A DNA stretch of 64,000 nucleotides from Orbilia blumenaviensis (GCA_036872755.1 JAVHNS010000017.1:806001-870000), one strand, 5' to 3'; counted from the first letter of the stretch, positions 45,969 through 58,534 are shown. Numbers and translations: made by a program. The notes: generated by a model from the letters alone, not told the origin.

Positions 45969-48900
45969 TATTTTGAAAACCCGGTGTTGGGACTGTTGAG
46001 ATTCGTCCCCGTACATGTTTGTTAACGGAACACTAAAGTATATCGTAGAAGCGATGTAGTTTCTCTTAGATGTTTCGAGCGGATCCTTTCTGTTTTTCTG
46101 AATTGATTGAGAGGGGAATATACACACGGATCGCTCTTGTTATATACATCTTGGCTCACAATCACATCCATCCCGTGTTGTACAATTGTGATGTACTGAA
46201 TTCAGCTGAAGTTCGGTAAAATCACTATCGTCTAGTCTCGCAGCCCCAAGAGCCCTCGATCCCAATCTCCCGAAAAAAGTTGAAAGTCAGAATTCGAACA
46301 TCGTAGCGAGACTTTTAATTGTTCCAGGACCAAGGCCATTTGCATGCATCGCACGATAACAAGGACTATGATGCCGAGCCGACCCCTTAGGCCAAGAAAC
46401 GACAGTAGTGAAATAGTAGGGATTGTTGTACCACCTCTGCGAAAAATGTGGTGTTGGCACAAAGTTACCAAGCGTGCTGCGCCGCATTCAGATCTGAGAG
46501 CACAAGGCTGATGAGTTTTGTTGATGGTGCACCATTACATACAGATGAATTATTGCTGGTTTCTCTAGCGCCCGCACTGCATGATACCCCAATAAGTGAA
46601 ACATGGGGTCGTGCACTTTATTTTTAGCGCTTAGAGCTCACCAATTCGCTTTCTGACGGTAAATGAGAATATCCCGTGTTTGATGCCACCTAATCGTTAC
46701 CATACAGTGCTTACACATGTATACTTGCTCTTGGACCTCAAGCATTGGTTATTGATGATTAACACGGGCAGGTTCAGAGCGCTTAATTCTCTAGGGCTTA
46801 TGGCGCTTTCATCTATGTTTTTGGCCGGCTGATCGCCGCTCTCGCAGCAGCCTGTCGTCCCGGATTAGTTGAGGCTGTTCAACGTTTGAGGTTCGTACTT
46901 GTGTTGAGCCATCGCAAAAACTGCCAAAGGTCGATCGCGATCCGCTTTCCTTCGAATTGCTATAACAACGGAAGTTGCGACTGAGAATTCGCCCTTAATT
47001 CGCCCGCTTCGGAAGTTCGGCTATGTCCCCACAAGCTCATATAATTCTACCCTTGAAAAGTTTTAGCTGCGTCAGTTTTGAAGAATTCGGTTGTATGTCA
47101 AAGTTTGCATCGCTGGCCATTCCTCGCTCTTAGTAACGCTCTTCGACTACATTCCGCGACGCCCCAAAAGAGCTGCCCTGATTACAATTCTAGAAAACCG
47201 CACGTTTAGGTATTAATTAACCCACTGCCGGAACCGCTAGGCAAGTTTACAAAAAAGATTACCAGTTTTGCTTTGACGCCCGACTAGACACTCACGCAAA
47301 CCCGCAGGTCCCGTTATTCCTATAGAAAGAGGTCAAAACCCTATTAATACTGTCGGATAGTGGTGTTGAAGTTTTCAACGACCCATTGAGAGCTATCGAT
47401 GGTGCTACTGCAGCGTACTGTTGTGGTGCTGAGGCTCCAATATCACATCACCCACGTAATTCGGCGAAGCAGCGATGTTACGGTAGCTACCGCTAATGCT
47501 ACATACTGAAGCTTTTGTTATGGTCCTGAGGTCATCGCTGAAGACATTAATTTTCATTTCCTTGTTCAGGTTGCATTGTGGCCGAGATGCTACTTAGCAC
47601 CTAAGATTTCGACAATGGCGCCAAGCAACTTTTGGTCGTGACGTTGGGCACGAATTATTGCGCAATTGAAAATGTGCGCGGGACTTGGATATAGCGATGA
47701 AAAAACCAAATCTGTTAGCAACATGACCAAATTTAGACCGCCAGTATACGTTCATGCCGCTTATGTTGATGTATGGATATGTCTATCCAGCTATGCCCGT
47801 CTGCCATTTCGAGGAGCATATTGATCACATGACGGTAACGGAGGACGCTGTTTCGTAGCGGTGAAGCTAGTTACTGGCCTAATAACGGTAGCGCACACCT
47901 GCTGGATCTATAGTTATTCATAGCAAAATAATCAAATCTTCTTGGAGATACAGCTGAACTATCAGATTTGTTAAAAGCAAAGTTAGTTCGTTGAAGCGAA
48001 TTATTGATAAATCCCCGATTGCAGCTTCGTTTGCATTGTAAATCTAAAGCTGATATTATTGGGTCCGTTGTGCCCACTCTAAAATTGCTTCCTCTAGCTT
48101 CTGCTGTTGGCCACCATCGCCGCTCCATATATATATCCTATTTCTTCTAACAACGCTTGTTTGATATGAAATAATTGCTTCCCAGTGCTCTCTTGTATTG
48201 TTGCAATACATCATAATTATAAGGATGATCCACTCCAAATTTGACAACCTCTCTTGGCCTTGAACTAGCACCTGGGTCGGTGTCAACGACGTTGCCAGTT
48301 TGGTATTGAATATCAATCTCCACAAACGAGTCTTCATCTGAATGGTGACCATTAAGTGAACGCGACGCATCACCCTTTTGTATATGTCGCATAAGTTAGA
48401 GAAGGACATGCCCGCATCAGAAATGCGGTTAAATTCTTCGGAAGGTCAAGATTACCCGTCCACCAAAATCAATTATTCTGGTCCGTCCGAGCGCTGATAT
48501 AGAGCTTTCTATGTCCTGACGAACGGAAATTTTGAATCTCGTGCCAGATTGGTGCAAATTGTTGGAGAAGAGATCGAATAAATGTTCCAACAGCTCTTTT
48601 TCCCTAGCATTTGGTGCCAGATAGGACTATTCTATCGCCGTCATATGATCCCAGCAACTAGGATGGGCTTAGAGCCACAAGCAAAGCACATGTAATATAA
48701 GCGATACTTGCAATATTTACAGCCCCCGTGGTGCGAGCGGTTGCACCCACTCGAGTAGAAATCCTTTTTTTTTCCCTCTGTCCCCGGCGACAGAGTTTGA
48801 TCCGAGACCCTTCTCTGCTAGTCTTTTCTAGAATATGGCGAGAATATCGAGCGCAATTGGGGTTATGAGTTGGTTCTGCAGTTCTATGCGACTGGGAAGG

Positions 48901-50214
48901 CGTAAGTTTGACGGCGTACTTGCGACTCCACCACGTGTGTGAAGGCACCTGAGGCCCGATGTTCAATAAAATTTGAGGTCCGGCAACGAAGCTTTAATAA
49001 GTTTCCTCTAAAATTTGCGGACCGCGCCGCAGTTTGTTAGAACATTCACCGCGGGTATCTCAAGAAGTATTCTCTCTGCTATTTTGGAAATCAAAAATAT
49101 AAGGGATGTACTTTCAGCTGTTGGGGTTGAAGTGGACGTTTTCTTAAATAATAGGTGCATGCTTGATCGAGGGCAACGCTCTAGGTTATGCTTCGATGTT
49201 ATGTCATCAGATGCTGCAAGTATGCCCCGGTTAAATGGGTTCGGGCTTAGGTAAAATGGTTTATATAACCCTTTTAAGTTTGAACTTTTGCGGGCCTGCT
49301 TCTTTTGTGCCCGACGAACAATGGAGAAGAAAATAGACTTTTGTTTCGGTAGTGCAATGTAATGTATAGTCTCGTCACTAGTCTAATGTGACTCAACACT
49401 TTGTGATCAGGAATTATTTAGTGATCGAATACCGGAATACATCATGAGACTACAATAGACCTGACCAAATTTTCGCTTTAAATCATCCATCCCTTCGTAG
49501 GGTTAGGTACTTCTTTCAGAACTTCTATTTCTATGCAATAGTCACCATTATGAGTTAGACGAAGTTCTTAGGCCCAATTTATTAACTCCAATCACATTCC
49601 AACATGCTTTCCCACCAGCAGTACAAAGAAGTCATATTTGCCCTCAATCAATCTGAATTCCCAATAGATTTTTTAACCTCCAACGCGACGTCATTTCCTT
49701 ATTTAAAGGGTGAAGGTTTTTCGTTGAACTAGTCGATCCATACTGGGGAAGTATCGTTAGCAGCGGTATATATAAGGTCTGGGTGGGGTGCTGTTGGAGC
49801 AGCACCGTTGACAGCCTACGAAAGCCTTTCTACCACCGTTACGTAATCATGGGAAATCTACGATATATTCTCGGCAAAAATCGTTGATTAAGTATGGTAA
49901 ATCAACACTTAGCTAGGAGTTTATTGCTCCGGTATATCCGAAGAGTCTTAATCGTAGGGCCAAGATCATGATACCAAGCTCAAGCAACTAGTCATGATTT
50001 AAAAAGTTTCGTTCTGACCGTAAGCTATTCACTATAGATATAAATTTGTAAGGAATTAAGAATTATAGTAAAAAAAAGTTTATTTTAAATTACCAAAATT
50101 ACTAAACAACATCTGAAAACCACATATACCCCAACCTGGTATACAATACTAATATATTCACAATACCACTTAAGCATCTACATCTGCAATGCAATAGTTA
50201 CTACATACATAAAA

Positions 50215-50260
50215 CAAACAAGCAGGCAAGCAAGCAAGCAGGCAGACAGGCAAGCAGTAA
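50215..50260. repeat. Imperfect (CAAG/CAGG)n microsatellite
   Basis: Interleaved CAAG, CAGG and CAGA units over about 45 bp, in noncoding DNA. Confidence 0.85.
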
Positions 50261-50343
50261 ATATGTAAACAATGCATTGTAAATCTATAAGTATAGCCAC
50301 TAGCAGACCATAAACCAAAAAGGTTCCTCTTCCCATTACCACT

Positions 50344-50402
50344 ACAATAGTAGCAGTAGCAGTAACAGTAGCAGTAGCAGTAGCAGTAGCAATAGCAATA
50401 AT
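50344..50402. repeat. Imperfect (AGTAGC)n microsatellite
   Basis: About ten hexamers of the AGTAGC/AGTAAC/AATAGC type over about 60 bp, noncoding. Confidence 0.85.
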
Positions 50403-51098
50403 TAGACTTAACAATAAAATTCTATTCATAATTAGTAAGCGTGACCAGCATAAACCATAAGCATACTGCTATAAAAGCAGCACACTACCATAGCCAAAAA
50501 AACCATAACCTAGCGGGCACCACTATAATACCAGCCTATAAATTTAAATTAATAATAATAACAATACTAGACGCATACACTAACTATATACATGATAACC
50601 AATTAAATTCATTATTAATTTTTGAAAAATATACTTAAGTGGCTAAATAAATACCTACAGGTATTATTTATTAAACTTCATTCCGATATACTTCCCGGTA
50701 TATTTTCGGTATTCAGTTTCGACCCTAGTGCTATTTTCTCTGAATCCAGAATGCTTAAACGGGATTAGACGAAGGGTTTTGGACGCCAAGATCTGATGAT
50801 GTGGGGAAATAAAATGCGAGATACTCCGAAAACGAGCCGAATTAGATGTTGGTTGTACAACGTTGTTAGCAGCGCTGACTACCACGAGCGAGGACTTCGA
50901 ATTGGAACTGAAATTTGTTCCAGATCGCGCTTAACAAGCTAGAAAGAGAAGGCAACAGAGTCTTCGGGTTTAAGGTTTGGATTACAAACCTTTTTCTGGT
51001 GAGAGGAAGAGTTTACAGAAATACATAAAACGGGGCAATGCAAGTATACGGATGGTGTCCTGATTTTGCAGGTAATCCACTTTGCGCAAGACCATAGC

Positions 51099-51928
51099 AT
51101 GTCGAGCCTTAATTTACAAAAGAAGACTTTCGTTATTTTTGGCGGTGCCTCTGGCATGGGCCTCGCGACAACTCTCACGCTTCTCGAGAATGGAGCCAAT
51201 GTCGCCTTCTCGGACATTAATAGGGAGAACCTGACCATGAGACTCTCGGAACTACACGGGGATCTCAAATCACGCGCTTTCATACAAATCGCTGATGTTA
51301 CCGACCGTGAAGGCGTGTCGGAATTTCTCAACGCTGCAAAAGCTAAGTTCGGGGAGGTGGATGGGGTCGCCAACTTTGCAGGCACTGGCGGACGAGAACT
51401 GGGCACGGAGGCCGTTTGGGAGACTTCAGATAAAGAGTTCCAGTTTATTATCGACTTGAACGTCAAAGGTCTTTTCAACATTTTAAGCGAATCCCTAAGA
51501 CCCGGCTTCTTGGTTGAAGGAGCAAGCTTTGTTCATATTGGCAGCCAGTTTTCGCTTCAGGGATTCAAAAATGGAGCTGTATTTGCTGCTTCAAAACACG
51601 CAGCTCTGGGAATGGTGAGGAGTGCTGCGAAAGAGACCGGTGCTCGAGTGCGAGTCAACTGTGTACTACCGTAAGTGAATTGCTGATAGAGGGCGAAACT
51701 AGGCTGATCGTAAAAGCTAACCCAAGCCATAGAGGTGCCATCGACACACCGATGCATCGCGCAAACTTGGCTCGAGTGCCTGGTTTCGCTGATGCGCTGC
51801 AAACACCTATTTCGCGGCCTGGAACAGCACAGGAAGTGGCCGATGTGACAGTTTTTCTGCTTAGCGACCAGGGAAGTTTCGTTACCGGAGCTGCGTGGAG
51901 CGTTGATGGTGGCGCATCTGCATTCTAA
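51099..51928 (+). CDS. Short-chain dehydrogenase/reductase with Phe in place of catalytic Tyr
   Basis: Two exons (51099-51670 and 51733-51928) join in phase to 255 residues, the usual size of a classical SDR. The ATG at 51099 starts MSSLNLQKKTFVIFGG; no earlier in-frame ATG was found. The Rossmann motif is GGASGMG (15-21), and Asp39 at the end of beta-2 (AFSDIN) predicts NAD(H) preference. NFAG (92-95) corresponds to NNAG. Asn121 and Ser149 (HIGSQ) are in place, as is Lys166 in the motif YxxxK, but the Tyr is Phe162 (VFAASK; codon TTT). The C-terminal end GAAWSVDGGASAF is typical of FabG-like SDRs. Loss of the catalytic Tyr normally abolishes proton transfer, so the protein may be non-catalytic, act by another mechanism, or bind NAD as a sensor. 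No pathway neighbours are visible. Confidence 0.9.
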
Positions 51929-53423
51929 GCGAGGTTAGCACGAAGCTTATTACTCGACCGAGTAGTTCAAATTTAGTCAATTTACCGCTGTACCACTTTA
52001 ACACGCCGTATATATTTAACTAGGGGTTAGGCTCAGCTGAAACTCGCTGTCTTATAACATTTCCTTATACTCAGGATGCCTTGAAGAGCGATAGAGCCTA
52101 TGGAACATATATACCAAAAGGAACACGTATTGATGACGCTCTTGGTACAGAATTTAGATACCGTATTAAAAATTAAAGCTTGGTCCTCTAATTAGTCTGA
52201 CGCTCGTCGGGCCGATTCAGAGGTTCCTGTCCATAGAATAGCCTCTCGGCTACCCCTTGCGCGTAGTTTAAGCAATATCGGCCCGACCATCCATTTCTTA
52301 TTTCAAGGACTTTTATCTTTGGTATTCTTTATTACATACTAGTTGCGTCGAGACCTATGACTTTTCAATTATCAGAAATACCCTAAAAGATATCTTCGCC
52401 ATGATGACCTCTTGGAGGGTCAGCTAATCATTCTAAACCTAAATGCGCCAAACTCCCTAGCTTTGCTAAACTAGAACCAACTACCTGCGGAGCCTTCAGG
52501 AGTACATTGGAGTTGAAGTTTTAATTCGTACCTCAACCATTGCATAGTGGTAGGCGAGACTCGCACTCAAGACACTTAGGGAAGCGGATATCTCCGACAG
52601 TTTAATAACTTTGTCGGACAACTCCATAGAGTGTGGTAGAAATATTAGATAGGATCGAAAAAGGATAAGATGAAACTAGCCAACGTATCTAAAATCAAGG
52701 TAATAAGATACATCAAACGTAACCGAAAGGTGTCTCTAGGTGCCAAGAACTCCAAGAGCCTTGATCGCTTTATGCAACATTGATAGGTACCCAAACCGGC
52801 AACTCCCACATTAAGATATATGACCGCTAGTTTATAAGGTCTTCAGGGATTCAACGATTGCATGCTCGTGTATGTATAATTCAATTCAACCGCGGCCGCC
52901 TATTACCAAAGGACCGCAAGATAGCAAAAGGGGTGCACAGCATTCGCAAATCTACGGCCATTTTTATAGGGAACGGAAATGGACAGAGGGCAGGTAATGC
53001 AAGAACTGAGAGAATGTTGTTGCAAAATTGACTGATACAATAAAAGTGAGTGAGACTTGGGATTTACCAACTGTGTGTTGGCAAAAGCTGTCCCTGAGAT
53101 ATCATACACAGTGTAACAAACTCCCCTATCCTGCATTTCGCGGCGCGGGCAGCCGTACCACTGGCTGATAGGACACTGAAAGGAACGGCCTAGAGCTACG
53201 TTGCCCGAACGAACTACCTCAATAAAATTCCTAACAATAAGACTAATACACCTTCATAGCCTAATTTAGGTCTCAAGTGGAAATCCTGCAACATAAATAT
53301 CAAAGCTCGATATGTACCTTCATGCGAACCAGGGATATACGCAGTTAGGATTGTTAAAGGTATATTTATATCTTAAATTTGTCGAAGATAGAATAGAAAT
53401 GTTTTCTACGTCAAGGGTTACCC
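51929..53423. other. Spacer of 1.5 kb with one possible small exon
   Basis: Mostly featureless. The only coding-like stretch is the minus-strand piece at about 53070-53230, listed separately. Confidence 0.4.
53070..53231 (-). other. Possible exon of a small Cys-containing secreted protein
   Basis: An open stretch behind an acceptor-like GTTAG reads NFIEVVRSGN..., CPISQWYGCPRREM..., GVCYTVYDISGTAFANTQL, and ends at a GTAAAT donor-like site. Three Cys and a balanced composition suggest real or former coding DNA. No exon with a start codon and signal peptide was found beside it, so it may be a fragment. It lies just beyond the 3' end of the GH24 gene on the same strand. Confidence 0.25.
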
Positions 53424-54773
53424 TTAAGCGTGCGCAAAACTACATCCTAATGCAACTTCACTGCCTTCTTTGCACTTCTCCTGCTCTGCTAACCGCCTCG
53501 ATTTATACGATTGACAATTTGCGCTACCGGTGCCCTTAGCCGTGATATGTCCACACACCAGATCTGCACGCTTTGCCTCCAGGTCTTTCCAAATAGGTGT
53601 TCCCTTTGCGATCGCGCTGTTACCACACTGATACACCAGGTCTAGCAGTGCATTTAGCTGCCCTTGGGTCAAAAGTTTTGCGTTGGGAAGGGGCCGGAAA
53701 GCTTCATGTAAAAGCCGTTGAATGTCGGCTGAGAAGAGGTTTTCGCCAATGCACGTATCGATAGGGATGGTTAGGGAGTCGCATAGGGACTGCGTGACGT
53801 TGCAGTTATGGCCCCAGCCTGAGAAAGAACGTTTGGGTCACTATACGTGCCGTCTGCGGAGAATCTGAGGTCGCTTACCTATCGTTTTACGGTTGTCGCC
53901 TTGGTTGTAGAATGTGGTACAAAATCCTTCCTTGCCCCTTATAAATTTGATGCCGTCCTGGTCCGGCCAGCAGCAGCGCTTTGGGAACTTTTGAGGGCAC
54001 TCCGGCGGCTCTTTTAAAAAGCATTTGTTCGGACAGCCAGCTAGTGTCTTACCCGTCGGATCCTTGTTGCACACATATTGCGTGATGGTCTTACCTTTGC
54101 TGTTCTTCTTCTGAACCTTATGAGCTTTTGGACAGCTGGCAAACTCGCTGGATTTACAAATAGCATTGGAGGCTTGTGGTGGATGAGCGCTGCGTAAGGA
54201 TGTTACGCTCGTTGCGCAGGAGCTAGTCGAGGTTTTCGTGGTCGAGGTCGAGATTTTCGAGGTCGAGGTCGAGGTTTTCGTGGTAGTTATGCATTCGACC
54301 ATCGTAAAGGTGTCGTACCGCTTGACAACTAACTCTTCGTCTTTCTCAGAGCATCTCATACACCCCTCATAGAGGCCGCAGTGTAATGGGTTTGTGTTTC
54401 CTGATATCCAACCTGGTGGGCATAGACAGCACCCCCACGTATAATTGTAGTACTGCCAGTACTGTCCTGGAGCACTGTCGCATTTTTCGCCCGAGCTTGC
54501 GAACTTGTTTCCGACGATTGGCACATATACGTGAGCCTCGTTGGCGTGGCAAATTGAGCTCAGGCCAGTGTCAGAGTTGTTGAAGTAAGGTGGTAGGCCG
54601 CAGAGTGCCCCGAAAAGGTTTGCTTTCTCAGGTGGCCTGAAAGTGTTTGTATAGAGGCAAGTTTGTTCTTGGCCGTAGGCAGAAAGAGTTCGACACGTGC
54701 CGTTGGCATTTGTCGTCTCAAGAAAGGCAGATACAAGCGCGATAAAAGATGTTATAAGAAGAGCAGTAGCCAT
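53424..54773 (-). CDS. Secreted GH24 (T4/phage-type) lysozyme with Cys-rich N-terminal half
   Basis: Hydrolyses bacterial peptidoglycan between N-acetylmuramic acid and N-acetylglucosamine. Exons 53879-54773 and 53424-53818 join in phase (60-nt intron) to 429 residues. The start at 54773 begins the signal peptide MATALLITSFIALVSAFLE. Residues about 25-150 form a Cys-rich region, followed by a Thr/Ser/Lys linker (KTSTSTSKISTSTT) and a second Cys cluster. The GH24 domain occupies about 272-429: catalytic Glu282 in KEGF, then YNQGDNRKT, the signature IGWGH split by the intron, LTQGQLNALLDLVYQCGN, and SRRLAEQEKC, matching the T4-lysozyme family order. Fungal GH24 enzymes are uncommon and thought to derive from bacterial or phage genes; the eukaryotic intron, signal peptide and Cys-rich extension indicate full domestication. 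A TATA box lies about 60 bp upstream. Confidence 0.9.
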
Positions 54774-56125
54774 AATGGGAAGTCTAGGCAGTACATCTAT
54801 GCCGTAATTTACAAGAAGCCAAGACCTCTGTTTATATAGGTAACGCTCACCAGCAGGTTCTCTCCCCACATAGTCGGGGATTTAATGCGCGGTGGAGGAT
54901 TCAATGTGCGGCTGAGAATTCAACAGGTCGATGACGAATCCTGAACGCCACTGAATACGCGGACACCAGGTATGAGTTATCAAAATCCAGTATTGGGTTA
55001 CAGAAGCCCCGACTATTATTCCGCTCCTCTTTTGCTCATACTAAAATTTGCACCCTTTGTTGCCCGATTGGGGTCGGGTCGAATCCGTGCTAATAACTTC
55101 GTATTCGGGATTGATGTATTAACTACCAAACCCCCCCTTGTAAACTTATTGCTTGTATATGTTGGGTTTCATGAAAGGTTCTGTTATATTGAGAAGCACA
55201 ACCCTAATCATGGTGGCTCTATAGCTTGACAGTACAGTGAGGGTTCATTGCTCCTGCGCAGCGGTTCAAGTATTCAAGACAACACCAAAACCATTCATTA
55301 GATTTTAGTTCCATTCTTGACGAGATTTAGGATTCTCAGACTTTGATATCTACGCTAACTTGTATTATTTCTATAACTATATATTCAACATTCACCCTCA
55401 TCATTTCGGGTGTAAAATGTCTGATTGTCGAGGTTTGGAGTGCCACCCAGCTGGAGTTAGTCTTCTGCAGCAAAAACTCGTAGGGTAGATTAAGCAAAAC
55501 CGCAAGCATAGGTTTCCCTAAGAAAAAAGCCTCTACACTCCCTGATCTCGCGCAGAGCAGCAGCAGTAACTACGTACGTGAAGAGGGATGGTATCAGTTG
55601 ATGTTAATTGTCAAGGCATTAACACGGCTGAGCGTTCACCGGCCTAGCAAGTCGCCTGGCGCCATAGCAGCAGACCATGTGGGTTCTCGGAATCCCATGA
55701 AACTTTAATCCCACGGGGCGGTTTGATAGCTCGACAAACAAAAAAGCGAACCATGGGAACACATATTTGAAATAAAATTACAATGATTGGTTCTACAAAG
55801 GCTGTGAGGACTGCTGGTTAACATGATGGGTCATTGCAGTTTCGTACCCACAACGCCGCTGTGGGCAAAGCTTTGGACATGAACAACGCGTAAATACCAA
55901 TGTAACCAGTAACCAGGATTACTACCAGCATCGTCACTGTAACAGCCTCCAACTTTCACCAGTTAATTTTATTGACACAATAAAGGGACGAGATCAGCGT
56001 ACAGACGCGTACTCGCCGACAGGCTGTCCCACAGCGTGCCTTCGTTGGAAGGGTTTAATATTTGTCGGAGCAAAGCAGTCGAACTCATATCATCTTTGTC
56101 ATCTTGAGTTGGGGCGCGAGGAACA
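54774..56125. other. Spacer of 1.35 kb
   Basis: Contains the GH24 promoter at its left end. No supported gene elsewhere. Confidence 0.5.
54831..54838 (-). promoter_or_regulatory. TATA box of the GH24 lysozyme gene
   Basis: Minus-strand TATATAAA about 60 bp before the start codon at 54773. Confidence 0.6.
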
Positions 56126-57255
56126 TTAAGCCAGGGAATCGTTTCCCACGGCATCATTTTGCCTCCCACCCGCTCGCACACCAGACCCGCTTGCATTTGC
56201 CCTGCGATGATCCACGTGAGCCAGTAAAATATTCATGATTTCGTTCCCAACACCAAGCAACAAAAATACTGCAATAATTTGGCCGAACGTCCATTCCTTC
56301 TCTTCGACATCTAAATTGTTCCTCGAGATCGTTTGCTCTAGCGATACAATAGCGTAGATGCAGAATGCCAGGTTCGCCAGGATGGATATTAACCGATTCA
56401 TAGCCGCCACACACGGATCCGCCGGCTCGGGGTCGAGAGAAGCTACAGGCGCAACGATTCCACTGTTAGAATCTGAATCCGAGCACAACTTATGTCCAGC
56501 ATGCACAGTACACAGGGTAGCATCAAAATCAGCGTAATGATTATAAACGCTGGTATGACAACCAGGCACGGGGGTGACACTAAAAGCGAAACAAAAAACG
56601 AACACTTGCTAACAAAATTCCACCCAAAATTTATATTCTTGTTTCTGTTTTTTTGTCACCCCTGTGCCAGGGTAGCTAGAATGATGTACCGAAATATCGG
56701 AGCTGTGGCTGAGACACTAACGCCAAAGACGACATAGACAGTGCTGATATTACATTCTGGCTGACTTCCAAACGTTGGCGCTGTTATCCAGACGTAGACG
56801 GTGAAGGCAATGAATGCGCAAACTGCAAGAATATTGATAGCAGCTGTGACGGTGAGGCGGCTTGGCCCGAATCCGGCGTATCGCCCTCGCGAGGACAAAT
56901 CCACTCCTAACTACAAGTGCAAGTAAATGTATGCAACATATGGCATGGAAGAGAGTGAGTTGTTGTCTAATCGTCTGATAAAGGGCCGTGCAGAGCAACG
57001 CAAGTCCCTGTAAGCCTAACGGGGAATCGATGGCGCGGGAGAACTCAAGGAATTCGTCCTTCCCAAGAAATGGTTGAAAAACGTATTTAATCATACGGCT
57101 TGCAATGCTGAGTGCGTAGATCGATACTCGGATGCTTGTAGTAAACGTTTAGCGTTGTCGCTCATTTTCAGGGATTCAGATTCTAGGTTCCACACATACC
57201 CTAAGCCAGTCACATCCCGGTTCGGTTCGATTGTGCAATTGGAAGTCATTGTCAT
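56126..57255 (-). pseudogene. Multi-pass membrane protein gene with single-base frameshift
   Basis: Exons 57200-57255, 56660-57098 and 56126-56579 are bounded by good splice sites (GTATGT/AAG and GTGACA/TAG). The product starts MTMTSNCTIEPNRDVTGLG and has several clear membrane spans, for example LTLFHAICCIHLLALV, an Ala/Ile-rich span (AAINILAVCAFIAFTVYVWI), LANLAFCIYAIVSL and IIAVFLLLGVG. In exon 2, after HLLALV at about 56910, the reading frame must move by one base to continue into VDLSSRGRYAGFGPSRL. The exon is one base too long for its flanking phases and no intron fits. N-terminus, loops and ends are otherwise well kept, so this is a very recent pseudogene or a sequencing error. The family resembles common fungal integral membrane proteins of unknown function. 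Confidence 0.7.
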
Positions 57256-57664
57256 TACATAGTAAGGCAGCTGGTATCTAATAGGTTACATATTCTTAAG
57301 TTAAACCGCTGCGAAGTGTTTACATACACATATCATGACGAAATTATCAGCCTCCTTTTCAGGGAGAGTTCGGGCCCAATTTTATGTTAACGAATCCTTC
57401 ACCATTATTGAGGTTTCATCTTTTGCTTTCAGCCTATCTGTCTGGCCTGCAGCCTGGTATTTGATGTTTTGTCTTCCTGCGCTGTACCACCCCTGCATCA
57501 CGGAAATACCAAGCAATTGTCTGCCTTTTAACCGTGACATTATCGCGTTGGCTTGGGTGCTCGAACTTGCGCCTGGAATCGCTACTTAACTGGCCTGGTT
57601 TCACAAAGTATGACAAAGCCTGAGCATTTTAAGCTCCATCCCAAGCAAATTCGATTTCATTAAG
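57256..57664. other. Divergent intergenic region, 409 bp
   Basis: Separates two genes for hydrophobic proteins transcribed away from each other, so it should contain both promoters. No TATA box stands out. Confidence 0.5.
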
Positions 57665-58534
57665 ATGTCTGGTAAGTATCAACATATACCCCACAACACC
57701 GCATTGGGTTGATATGAGAAGCAGCTTACAAGGAATGGGACAGAGGGAAGGTTTGCAAGCTTAGCGGATGAGGTTCTTATGCGGTGTAAGTTCAAAATTA
57801 ACTAGACCTCTCACCGAGGACGATTCTAACTCTCTCCAGTCGGAATCTTCGTTGTTTTCGCCGTTAAGCAACTCCTTCTTAGCCTAGCAGCAGGTCCTGC
57901 CGCTGTTGCAATGGGTGCACACGCGAATGGTAACCCGCTGACAGACCGCATGCTTAAGATTGGCCTCATTGCATCGGTGACGAAGGCCGGCATGGAAGCG
58001 CATATCGGCTTCGTTGCTTGTGGAGGACGTAAAGTTTCCGTCTTATTAATTTTTGCGTTACTCTTCTCGACAACGGGGATGGCTGCCCTAATCACTGCGC
58101 AGGTTTCATAGATGGTTTTGGGCGAAACTACACTCATATTCTAAAGAATATATGAGCGTAGACCAAAGCTAAAATTTGACAAACCTAGTACAAAACGAGT
58201 TGATCATAGCCGCTGTAGTCGCCAGCGTCCCGCTTATGGTAGATATACAGTTGGCCTGTGGGATAGATCTCACCCCTCTGATAAAGATCGGGATGACCGC
58301 TTTGGCGGGATATGTTTTCGTTCGAATGGGTAATAATCAAGGTAATAGAGCTTCTACGTTCTTGAAGAGACCTTTGATACTGATTGTATTGCAGGAGTCC
58401 ACATCTGCTCGTATCATGCAGCAATGTCTGCTGGAGCTGTATACGCTACAATATTTGCGCCTGTGGATTTGGTACTTGGAAGTTTGATCACCGCAGAGGT
58501 GGAGAATCAGAATACATATGCAGACTTTTACTAA
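57665..58534 (+). CDS. Small multi-pass membrane protein, exon structure partly unresolved
   Basis: The first three exons join in phase: 57665-57671 (7 nt, ATGTCTG), 57744-57785 and from 57840, giving MSEGRFASLADEVLMRFGIF and then a hydrophobic stretch (VVFAVKQLLLSLAAGP), GNPLTDRMLKIGLIASVTKAGMEAHI, and a second span (VLLIFALLFSTTGMAALI) up to a stop at 58108-58110. A further coding part (QNELIIAAVVASVPLMV, LIKIGMTALAGYVFV) begins behind an acceptor at about 58187-58188. It splices at GTAATAGAG/TTGCAG (near 58344-58394) into GVHICSYHAAMSAGAVYATI and ends with TAA at 58534. The two halves cannot be joined in phase without removing the second span (donor at 58029), so there is either an undetected frameshift or that alternative intron. 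The family is not recognised. Confidence 0.45.

Larger units (their letters stand above)
45969..51098. other. Longest gene-poor stretch, 5.1 kb
   Basis: No intact gene. On the minus strand, 47950-48700 has coding-like pieces in shifting frames (for example VGTFIRSLLQQFAPIWHEIQ near 48580-48520, with stops beside it), most likely a decayed gene of unknown type. Simple repeats occur near 50215-50260 and 50344-50402. A strongly AT-rich block spans about 50040-50640. Confidence 0.45.
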
